A stretch of 8,108 nt of DNA from Roseobacter sp. (lineage in GTDB: Bacteria; Pseudomonadota; Alphaproteobacteria; Rhodobacterales; Rhodobacteraceae), in contig JAGXHB010000075.1 of assembly GCA_024636425.1 (NCBI GenBank), positions 1 through 8,108 on the forward strand, given 5' to 3'. Of the stretch, positions 1-6,076 are shown piece by piece (position 1 is the stretch's first letter; every line of letters begins with the position of its first letter). The position numbers and the translations under genes are program-made. The notes under the pieces are model-generated. The model ran no database searches. It was not told the origin of the DNA and worked only from the letters and a program-made list of their open reading frames with translations.

Positions 1-638
1 CCGAAGACAACCAGAACGCTGTGACCATCCGCGTCTTCCAAGGCGAGCGTGAAATGGCCGCGGACAACAAAATCCTGGGTGCCTTCAATCTTGAAAACAT
101 CCCGCCAGCGCCGCGCGGCATGCCTCAGATCGAAGTGACCTTTGATATCGATGCGAACGGCATCGTGTCCGTTGGCGCGTTGGACAAAGGCACCGGCAAA
201 GAGCAGAAGATCACGATCCAAGCTTCGGGTGGTTTGTCTGATGCGGACATCGAAAAGATGGTCAAGGACGCCGAGGAGAACGCGGAATCCGACAAGGAAC
301 GCCGCGCCCTGATAGAGGCGAAGAACCAGGCGGAGTCGCTGATCCATTCGACAGAAAAGTCAGTGGAAGAGCACTCTGACAAGGTTGATCCAACCACTGT
401 CGAAGCGATCGAGCTGGCAATTGCAGCACTGAAGGACGAGCTGGAAACTGACAACGTCGAAAAAATCAAGTCCGGCATCCAGAACGTCACCGAAGCCGCG
501 ATGAAGCTGGGTGAAGCGATCTACAAGTCCGCGCAGAACGAAAACGACGATGTGGCCGAACCTGCAGATTCGCATCACGGCGACGACGACATCGTAGATG
601 CCGATTTCGAAGATCTGGATGACAACAAGCGCGCGTAA
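1..638 (+). CDS. dnaK: DnaK (Hsp70 chaperone), C-terminal part only
   Basis: This is the last third of the cytoplasmic ATP-dependent chaperone DnaK, which binds exposed hydrophobic peptide segments in cycles driven by DnaJ and GrpE. The open frame runs in from the left edge (complete codons from base 3, about 211 residues, beginning EDNQNAVTIRVFQGERE), so the GTG at 21 is an internal valine codon and not a start. What is visible is the end of the beta-sandwich substrate-binding domain (NIPPAPRGMPQIEVTFDIDA, then GIVSVGALDKGTGKEQKITI), the linker QASGGLSDADIEKMVKDAEE, and the charged helical lid. The lid ends in an acidic tail (DDDIVDADFEDLDDNKRA). The ATPase domain is outside the window. The tail ends in DNKRA, where many DnaKs have an EEVKD-like ending; such variation is common in this region. 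dnaJ follows 77 bases downstream, the usual arrangement. Identification is near certain. Confidence 0.98.
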   Translation, partial: EDNQNAVTIRVFQGEREMAADNKILGAFNLENIPPAPRGMPQIEVTFDIDANGIVSVGALDKGTGKEQKITIQASGGLSDADIEKMVKDAEENAESDKERRALIEAKNQAESLIHSTEKSVEEHSDKVDPTTVEAIELAIAALKDELETDNVEKIKSGIQNVTEAAMKLGEAIYKSAQNENDDVAEPADSHHGDDDIVDADFEDLDDNKRA

Positions 639-662
639 GCGTGCCTTTGGAACCACTGATGG

Positions 663-687
663 GGCCGGTCCGCTTGCCGGGCCGGCC
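663..687 (+). promoter_or_regulatory. GC-rich hairpin between dnaK and dnaJ
   Basis: An inverted repeat in the 77-base dnaK-dnaJ gap: bases 663-671 pair with 679-687 in nine pairs, one of them a G-U wobble, around a 7-base loop. There is no T-run after it, so it does not look like a full intrinsic terminator. Its position between the two genes suggests an attenuator, or an mRNA-stabilising structure at the 3' end of dnaK message that would make DnaJ less abundant than DnaK. That role is inference; only the inverted repeat is seen. Confidence 0.5.
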
Positions 688-703
688 TGTCACGTTCCAG
701 CGT

Positions 704-708
704 AGGAG
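704..708 (+). promoter_or_regulatory. Ribosome binding site of dnaJ
   Basis: AGGAG lies seven bases before the ATG at 716. It is a near-consensus Shine-Dalgarno sequence and fixes the dnaJ start. Confidence 0.85.
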
Positions 709-715
709 CTAATCC

Positions 716-1876
716 ATGGCCAAACGTGATTATTACGAGATCCTCGGCATCGCCAAAGGTGCATCTGCCGATGAGATCAAAAAGGGCTACCGTACGAAAG
801 CCAAGGAACTGCACCCCGACCGCAACGCCGATAACCCCAAGGCCGAAGCGCAGTTCAAGGAAGCAAACGAAGCGTACGAAGTTCTTAAGAACCCCGACAA
901 GAAAGCAGCGTATGACCGCTACGGTCATGCCGCCTTTGAAGGCGGTATGGGTGGCGGCAGCGGCGGGCGCCCCGGTGGCGGCTTTGGAGGGGGCGGTCAG
1001 GGCGACTTCTCTTCTGCATTCTCTGACGTATTCGACGATCTTTTCGGTGATTTCATGGGCAATCGCGGGGGTGGCGGTGGCCGTCGCGCGGCGCGTGGTG
1101 CCGATCTGCGCTATAACCTCGGCATCACCCTCGAAGAAGCCTACAAGGGTATGCAGAGGTCGATCAATGTCCCGACATCGGTTGCGTGCGATTCCTGTAA
1201 CGGGTCCGGTGCCGAAGGCGGAGCGGAGCCGACGACCTGTCCAACCTGCTCCGGTATGGGAAAGGTCCGTGCCCAGCAGGGCTTTTTCACGGTTGAACGG
1301 ACCTGTCCGACTTGTTCGGGGATGGGCCAGATCGTCAAGAACCCTTGCAAGACATGTCGGGGTGCCGGTCGCGTTGAAAAAGATCGCGCATTGTCCGTCA
1401 ATATTCCTGCTGGCGTCGAAACCGGTACCCGCATTCGCCTGGCCGGCGAAGGCGAGGCCGGGATGCGGGGCGGACCCTCGGGCGATCTTTACATCTTTAT
1501 TGAGGTAAAAGAACACGAGCTTTTCGAGCGCGACGGACCGAACCTGTTTTGCCGCGTTCCCGTTTCGATGAGCACGGCTGCCCTTGGCGGCAGTATAGAG
1601 GTGCCGACGATTGATGGCGGGCGAGGCCGGGTGCAGATCCCGTCGGGCAGCCAGTCAGGCCGTCAGATGCGTTTGAGAAGCAAGGGGATGCCACCTCTGC
1701 GCGGAGGAGGCACAGGCGATATGATCATCGAGTTGGCGGTTGAAACGCCCGTAAACCTGACCAGCCGTCAGAAAGAGTTGCTGCAAGAGTTTGAAAAGGA
1801 ATCCGAGAATAACAATCCGGAATCCAGCAGCTTCTTTTCATCTGTCAAATCCTTCTGGGATTCGATGAAAGGCTAA
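716..1876 (+). CDS. dnaJ: DnaJ (Hsp40), type I co-chaperone
   Basis: DnaJ delivers unfolded proteins to DnaK and stimulates its ATPase. The 386-residue product has the full type I layout and a normal length. The J domain (about 1-70) carries the HPD triad at 33-35. A Gly/Phe-rich linker spans about 75-125 and contains the FSDVFDDLFGDF segment. The cysteine-rich zinc-binding domain has four CxxCxGxG repeats: CDSCNGSG (158-165), CPTCSGMG (175-182), CPTCSGMG (197-204) and CKTCRGAG (211-218), enough for two zinc ions. The C-terminal substrate-binding beta domains follow (about 225-345), then a short tail rich in Ser, Asn and Phe. The ATG at 716 has a good ribosome site and matches the conserved MAKRDYYEILG start. 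It lies downstream of dnaK, probably in the same operon, and is closed by a strong terminator. Nothing essential is missing. Confidence 0.99.
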   Translation: MAKRDYYEILGIAKGASADEIKKGYRTKAKELHPDRNADNPKAEAQFKEANEAYEVLKNPDKKAAYDRYGHAAFEGGMGGGSGGRPGGGFGGGGQGDFSSAFSDVFDDLFGDFMGNRGGGGGRRAARGADLRYNLGITLEEAYKGMQRSINVPTSVACDSCNGSGAEGGAEPTTCPTCSGMGKVRAQQGFFTVERTCPTCSGMGQIVKNPCKTCRGAGRVEKDRALSVNIPAGVETGTRIRLAGEGEAGMRGGPSGDLYIFIEVKEHELFERDGPNLFCRVPVSMSTAALGGSIEVPTIDGGRGRVQIPSGSQSGRQMRLRSKGMPPLRGGGTGDMIIELAVETPVNLTSRQKELLQEFEKESENNNPESSSFFSSVKSFWDSMKG

Positions 1877-1881
1877 GGCGC

Positions 1882-1908
1882 AAGTGGGGCTTCGGCCCCA
1901 CTTTCTTG
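1882..1908 (+). terminator. Rho-independent terminator after dnaJ
   Basis: A perfect nine-pair stem (AAGTGGGGC at 1882-1890 with GCCCCACTT at 1895-1903) is capped by an extra-stable TTCG tetraloop and followed by a T-rich stretch to 1908. It begins six bases after the dnaJ stop codon. It should end the dnaK-dnaJ transcript and isolate radC, which then needs its own promoter. Confidence 0.93.
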
Positions 1909-1953
1909 TCCGCGTTAATCGCATGGTAACGTGTTGTGCCGAAATATAGCGGC

Positions 1954-2718
1954 ATGACACAACCGCGATCCTTCTCCGAACCGAACCTGCCTTTTCTGAT
2001 GGACGAGGCGACTGGAACCCCGATCGTTTCCGGAAAACAGCCGTCGTATATCGCCGATCACCGCCAAAGATTGCGGTCGCGGTTCATGCAAGGCGGTGCA
2101 GCCGCTATGCCTGACTACGAACTGCTTGAGCTGGTACTTTTTCGCGCCATTCCGCGGCGCGATGTCAAACCCCTCGCCCGGACTTTGCTTGACCACTTCG
2201 GTGATTTTAACCGGGTGATCACAGCGCCGGAGGTGCGCCTGCGTGACGTCGCAGGCGTTGGTGACGCGGTCATTGTCGAGCTCAAGATCCTCGAAGCGGC
2301 GGCGCACCGGCTGGCGCGCGCAAAAATCATGCGCCAGCATATTATCTCAAGCTGGGACGCCCTCATTGACTACTGCCACACCACAATGGCCCACCGCGAA
2401 ACCGAACAGTTTCGGGTACTATACCTTGATCGCAAGAACGTCATTATCGCGGACGAGGAACAGGGCAAGGGCACCGTTGATCATGTCCCGGTCTACCCGA
2501 GAGAGGTCGCCAAACGCGCGCTGGAGCTGAATGCAAGCGCGTTGATCCTTGTCCATAACCATCCGTCGGGCGATCCGACACCCTCGCAGGCTGATATCGA
2601 TATGACGCAGCAAATTCTCAGTGCATGCCACGCGCTCGGTCTTGTCTTGCACGACCATCTGATCATCGGAAAATCCAAGGAGCTTAGCTTTCGGACAGAG
2701 GGGTTATTGCAGAACTGA
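1954..2718 (+). CDS. radC: RadC family protein (JAB/MPN domain, UPF0758)
   Basis: A 254-residue RadC-like protein. The N-terminal half has the family's helix-hairpin-helix-like segment (LRDVAGVGDAVIVELKILEA, about 97-116). The C-terminal half is the JAB1/MPN+ domain with PVYPREV and the metal motif HNHPSGDPTPSQAD. In that motif the H-x-H-x7-S-x2-D pattern (His201, His203, Ser211, Asp214) matches JAMM metalloproteases, so the zinc site looks intact. The biochemical role is unsettled: the old DNA-repair assignment from E. coli is doubtful, and family members are better linked to DNA processing or mobile elements by context. I start at ATG 1954 because the product then begins MTQPRSFSEP. An in-frame GTG at 1936 would add six residues. 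Neither start has a Shine-Dalgarno sequence, so the start is uncertain. The gene lies behind the dnaJ terminator, and no GTTC-N7-GTTC alphaproteobacterial LexA site is seen upstream. Confidence 0.95.
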   Translation: MTQPRSFSEPNLPFLMDEATGTPIVSGKQPSYIADHRQRLRSRFMQGGAAAMPDYELLELVLFRAIPRRDVKPLARTLLDHFGDFNRVITAPEVRLRDVAGVGDAVIVELKILEAAAHRLARAKIMRQHIISSWDALIDYCHTTMAHRETEQFRVLYLDRKNVIIADEEQGKGTVDHVPVYPREVAKRALELNASALILVHNHPSGDPTPSQADIDMTQQILSACHALGLVLHDHLIIGKSKELSFRTEGLLQN

Positions 2719-2778
2719 GACTGAGGTGTTCAGATTTGCGGAATTTACCATCCCGCAGCTTTTGGATATGTCCGGCGC

Positions 2779-3366
2779 ATGTCACATGTCCCCCTTCCCG
2801 ACGCCCTATCGCTCCAACAACGCGACGGCTTGCCCGACGCGTTGCGCACCCTGATCAACGCTTATCCCCGTGCCGGATGGGTCCAGAACCCCAATTATTC
2901 CCACCTGATCGCCTTCTGGCTCGACCGTCACATGATGTTCCGCAAGCTGCTGGATCAACTGGAAGGAGATGCCAAAAGCGTGCTGGACGGAAACGAAGAG
3001 CGCGACAGCTACAAACGAAAACTCAGCCGGTTTGGTGGCATGCTGATCAACGAATTACACGGTCACCATCATATCGAGGATGCGCAGTATTTTCCGGTCA
3101 TGGCGCAACTTGACCCAAGTGCCGCACGGGGCTTCGATATTCTGGACGCCGACCATCAAAGCCTCGATGGCATCCTGTCCGATCTCGCAGATACCGCGAA
3201 TACTGTCCTTCGCTACGACGGCACCGCCCCCGGATTTCAGGACGTGACTGCCGCGATGATGGGGCGGCTGAGTGCGTTCAAACCCCTTTTGAACCGCCAC
3301 CTGATCGATGAGGAGGAGATTGTCGTCCCAGTCCTGCTGAAATACGACCCGCCGCAATTTCGGTGA
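2779..3366 (+). CDS. Hemerythrin-like HHE domain protein
   Basis: A 195-residue soluble protein with the four-helix HHE cation-binding pattern, expected to hold a di-iron centre. Candidate ligands fall on successive helices: His51 in WLDRHMMFR, the cluster HGHHHIED (94-101) with acidic Glu100/Asp101, His126 in DADHQSLD, and His174 with Glu178 in HLIDEEEIVVP. There is no signal peptide or membrane segment, so it is probably cytoplasmic. Bacterial members of this family bind oxygen, nitric oxide or iron, or protect against oxidative or nitrosative stress; which applies here cannot be read from the sequence. It follows radC on the same strand after 60 bases and might share its transcript. The ribosome site is weak (only GGA about 12 bases before ATG). 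Its stop codon ends one base before the stop of the opposing gene. Confidence 0.9.
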   Translation: MSHVPLPDALSLQQRDGLPDALRTLINAYPRAGWVQNPNYSHLIAFWLDRHMMFRKLLDQLEGDAKSVLDGNEERDSYKRKLSRFGGMLINELHGHHHIEDAQYFPVMAQLDPSAARGFDILDADHQSLDGILSDLADTANTVLRYDGTAPGFQDVTAAMMGRLSAFKPLLNRHLIDEEEIVVPVLLKYDPPQFR

Positions 3367-3367
3367 T

Positions 3368-4930
3368 CTAGCGCACCCAGACCTCGACTCGCCGGTTGGC
3401 CTGTCTGCCCCAAGCGCTGTCGTCGCACGCCATTGGCATCGATTCACCAAAGGCATCTACATCTAGCTCTACACGGTCGAGGTTCACAGTCACCGCCGCA
3501 GCGATGACGGCCCGGCGCACCGCTTCTGCCCTGCGCAAGGCAATCTCGCGGTTGGCCTCAGCGGCTCCCTGCCCGTCGCTGAAACCGACGAATACCAGAC
3601 GTCTGGTGTCATACTGTCCAACCTCAAGCGCACGAGCGAGTTGTTGCACATTGGACCGGGACTGCGCATCAAGCCGGATCGAACCAGCTTCGAACCTGAA
3701 AGTGGTCGACAACCGCGCCATCGGCTTAAGCGTCGATGTCATCCTTTTCAGTTCATTCAGCGTAATGTCGACGCCGGTGACGGTAATGGCATTGGCGAAG
3801 CGGTTGCCCTGATCCTCAACGGGGATTTCTTCGGGCGTTTGATCTACAAAGCCCGCCCGACGGATCACAATCTGGGCTGTAGGGGTGCGCGTGAAGGCCA
3901 GAAAGTCGCGGGCCGTCTGTGGCAACCTGCGCGCGGGAAAGTAGAGAAACATGGGCGCCGTCAGCGGATAGTCTTCTGTCTTGATTGTACGCCGCGATAC
4001 ATCAAGCGAGAAACCGCAACTGCCTGTCAGGGTCAGCACATCAGCATCTTGCCGTTCAGCATAACTGGTGACGCCGATTGCAAAGCTGTCTTTGGCCACG
4101 GCTGCGGCCAGATTAACTGGTTCGGGATGCCGCATGATGTTGGCGCCCAAAGCCAGATTTGCAGGCCGCAGCACCTGATCAAACACTGCCTGCGCCAGAC
4201 CGCTGCCTTCATCCGGCAAATGAAGCTCGATCGGGGCGTCCGGCCCGCCTAAATCCTGCCAGTTTGTAATCTGGCCGGCAAACACCCGTGCAAGCGACAG
4301 CGGCGAAATGGATGTGACCGGGTTGGAGGCGGAAACAACCGGAACCACCGCATCCAGCGCCAGAACACGGCTTCGGTTCAGACCCGTCATGTCACCAAGC
4401 CCGGCATTACGCGCAAGCACGCGTTCGTCGGGACGCATTTCACGCAAGGCCATGACAATATCGGCTTCATCCGCCAGCAGATCAGCAAACCCTTCGTCGG
4501 TGTTGCTGGCGTGGAACATGAACCGGGCAACGGTCTTGTCGGTCCTTTCGTCAACCAGCGTATAGGTGAAGCGGTTCTCGTCTTCGTCCAGTCGAATCGA
4601 ACGATACCCGTTCCGGCTCGCGAAGGCGTCGATCAATGCAGGCATCAGTACCCTGGCCATCGTGGCAGAGCCCGAAAGCTGCATTTCAGCGACAAAGTTT
4701 TCAAGGCTGGGGCAGCCTGGGCCTGCGCAATCCACGCCGGACCCATCGACCGTCAATTCGCCATATTCGGTTTCGATCCGGTAGAATTCGCCATCAAACC
4801 CGAGCAGCGTCCCACTCAGTTCGATGTTGCCGTCGCGTGACGTCAGGGCCACGTCCTGCGCCGCGGCTGGATGGACTGACGACCATAAGAATAGTGCGGC
4901 GAAAACCGCCGCACGAAGAAGCGTGATCAT
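3368..4930 (-). CDS. Secreted PstS-like substrate-binding / OmpA fusion protein
   Basis: A 520-residue exported fusion. Residues 1-25 form a Sec signal peptide (hydrophobic core AAVFAALFLW, probable cleavage at AAA-Q). A small beta-rich segment (about 27-75) with a CAGPGC cysteine pair follows. Residues about 84-362 resemble phosphate-binding proteins of the PstS type: SGSATMARVLMPAL, VFAGQITNWQDLGGPDAPIE, EGSGLAQAVFDQVL, FAIGVTSYAE and YPLTAPMFLYFP. Residues about 405-520 are an OmpA C-terminal, peptidoglycan-binding domain (FRFEAGSIRL, GFSDGQG, NREIALRRAEAVRRAV, ending NRRVEVWVR). It should therefore be a periplasmic protein held at the cell wall and sensing or capturing a small anion or other ligand. 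Residues that bind phosphate in E. coli PstS are not all kept (LHLPDEGSGL where R-x3-SGT is usual), so the ligand is uncertain. No transporter genes are adjacent. It lies 18 bases after the preceding gene, probably in one operon; TGGGG just before the ATG is a modest ribosome site. Confidence 0.93.
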   Translation of the reverse strand: MITLLRAAVFAALFLWSSVHPAAAQDVALTSRDGNIELSGTLLGFDGEFYRIETEYGELTVDGSGVDCAGPGCPSLENFVAEMQLSGSATMARVLMPALIDAFASRNGYRSIRLDEDENRFTYTLVDERTDKTVARFMFHASNTDEGFADLLADEADIVMALREMRPDERVLARNAGLGDMTGLNRSRVLALDAVVPVVSASNPVTSISPLSLARVFAGQITNWQDLGGPDAPIELHLPDEGSGLAQAVFDQVLRPANLALGANIMRHPEPVNLAAAVAKDSFAIGVTSYAERQDADVLTLTGSCGFSLDVSRRTIKTEDYPLTAPMFLYFPARRLPQTARDFLAFTRTPTAQIVIRRAGFVDQTPEEIPVEDQGNRFANAITVTGVDITLNELKRMTSTLKPMARLSTTFRFEAGSIRLDAQSRSNVQQLARALEVGQYDTRRLVFVGFSDGQGAAEANREIALRRAEAVRRAVIAAAVTVNLDRVELDVDAFGESMPMACDDSAWGRQANRRVEVWVR

Positions 4931-4948
4931 GTGACCCCAGATGCTGCC

Positions 4949-5956
4949 TTAGTTGCTGGCAACCTTCAGGTCTTGAAGCAGATTATTCAACACAAGAAAA
5001 TTGCCAACTGCATCACATCCGGGGACCGACAAGGACACATCCTGCGTTTTAAGCCCCCTCGTGCCGCGCTTCTCCAGCACTTGCGCTTCGATTTCCTGAT
5101 TGCAGTTCGCCATTGTCACTTCGGCCTCAACGCTAAGCTTGAGGCCGCCTTCTTGTAATTCCATGCCTGCGGGGAATGTATAAACCTCTGCGACAAGCGG
5201 CTCTGACGCGCTTAGGTCACCATTTGTGGTCAGGAAGCCGCCGTCCCCCACAATCGCCGACGCAACTTCGCCTGGCTGACCGGCCCAGACATGGCCGGGG
5301 CCGCTATAGTCAGACCCGAATTCCAGCGCGTGCATCTGGAACCCCGTTTCGCCACGCCACTGAAGAACGATACGATCAAAGTCGGCAATGTCTTCGACGA
5401 TCGCTTGCGCGACTGCACCGTCACCATTGCGGAAAGCGAATACGAACACTGCCGTTTCCGTCAAAGCCGGCACATTGATGTCCAAGGCTCCAGAGGCTGA
5501 CGTGGTTTGCGTAAAGATCATGCCGTTGTGGTGAACAGTGACACGCTCAGTCGGCAAACAAGGCGCGGTCAACGTTACGTTCACCATCGCTGCTGCCATC
5601 GGACGGGCACTTGCGACAATTTCGCAAGCGTCCAGTGTAACAACCGGTGGGGCAGGCTGTTCGGGCACAGCTATTTGCGGCGCGGAGACTTTGATGACAT
5701 CGCTTTCGGGGGCCGGCAGCGTCACCGTGTTCTCAAGGTCGGCTGTTTGAAACTCTGCAGAGGTGAGGGTGATGTCCTGCACCTCGAGCAAGGATGTTTC
5801 CGCATCCAGCGCCCGAAGCTCCTCTGCGTCGGTGGCCGCGTCGGACGCAGCGCCATACCGTTCGTTCGCGGTTTCCGAGCTTTGCATGACAAACCCGATC
5901 CCGATAGCGCACCCCAATGTGCCTATGGCGGTAATGATTTCTTTCAGATGCGACAT
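4949..5956 (-). CDS. Membrane-anchored periplasmic protein of unknown function
   Basis: I do not recognise a named family. The 335-residue product starts MSHLKEIITAIGTLGCAIGI. It has one hydrophobic segment at about 7-24, preceded by a short positively charged end, consistent with an uncleaved anchor and the rest in the periplasm. Residues about 35-105 are acidic and then proline-rich (VPEQPAPPVV), a likely disordered spacer. The remainder (about 108-335) looks like two or three beta-rich domains. Four cysteines in this part (111, 133, 285, 314) could form two disulfides, each pair enclosing a short domain. No catalytic motif is visible. It is followed after 18 bases by the PstS-like/OmpA fusion, so a joint envelope role is likely. 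The start has a clear GAGG ribosome site (5962-5965). Coding reality is supported by the uninterrupted frame, the ribosome site and the tight spacing to the next gene. Confidence 0.85.
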   Translation of the reverse strand: MSHLKEIITAIGTLGCAIGIGFVMQSSETANERYGAASDAATDAEELRALDAETSLLEVQDITLTSAEFQTADLENTVTLPAPESDVIKVSAPQIAVPEQPAPPVVTLDACEIVASARPMAAAMVNVTLTAPCLPTERVTVHHNGMIFTQTTSASGALDINVPALTETAVFVFAFRNGDGAVAQAIVEDIADFDRIVLQWRGETGFQMHALEFGSDYSGPGHVWAGQPGEVASAIVGDGGFLTTNGDLSASEPLVAEVYTFPAGMELQEGGLKLSVEAEVTMANCNQEIEAQVLEKRGTRGLKTQDVSLSVPGCDAVGNFLVLNNLLQDLKVASN

Positions 5957-5961
5957 GAGAA

Positions 5962-5965
5962 CCTC
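5962..5965 (-). promoter_or_regulatory. Ribosome binding site of the unknown envelope gene
   Basis: Read on the - strand, GAGG (within GTGAGGTTCTCATG) lies five bases before the ATG at 5956 and supports that start. Confidence 0.7.
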
Positions 5966-5969
5966 ACTC

Positions 5970-5984
5970 GGATGAATTCCATCC
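5970..5984. repeat. Short palindrome upstream of the unknown envelope gene
   Basis: GGATG-AATTC-CATCC is a five-base inverted repeat with a five-base centre, lying just upstream of the ribosome site for the gene starting at 5956. It could be a regulator-binding site or a small mRNA hairpin near the ribosome site. It is short enough to be chance, and no promoter hexamers could be assigned with confidence around it. Confidence 0.3.
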
Positions 5985-6076
5985 TAAGATCGGCTAGAAC
6001 AACGGCCATCCTGTGGCAGGCCAAGGGAAAGATTGGGGCATGGCAAAGGCAGGCCGATTATGCGGCCAACCCTCGT

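Noticed and set aside
21..23. GTG at 21 as a start for the first gene
   Set aside because: The frame is open to the left edge and the upstream codons encode EDNQNA, matching DnaK sequence, so this is an internal valine codon.
726..1508. A 260-codon + strand frame inside dnaJ in another phase
   Set aside because: It is fully nested in dnaJ, its translation is Arg/Ala-rich with no recognisable motif, and dnaJ explains the region completely.
575..1516. A 313-codon open frame on the - strand opposite the end of dnaK and most of dnaJ
   Set aside because: It lies antisense to two certain genes, has low-complexity composition reflecting their codon bias, and shows no domain or ribosome site. It is a shadow frame of GC-rich coding DNA.
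2714..2725. Tandem ACTGAG ACTGAG over the radC stop codon
   Set aside because: Two copies of six bases are expected by chance and nothing ties them to a function.
2737..2757. Possible terminator TGCGG...CCGCA after radC
   Set aside because: There are only five pairs with an eleven-base loop and a short T-run, too weak to call a terminator.
3641..4252. A 203-codon + strand frame opposite the PstS/OmpA fusion gene, and the similar 5507-6121 frame opposite the unknown gene
   Set aside because: Both oppose genes with stronger evidence (signal peptide and domains in one; anchor, ribosome site and operon spacing in the other), and their translations show no protein-like pattern.
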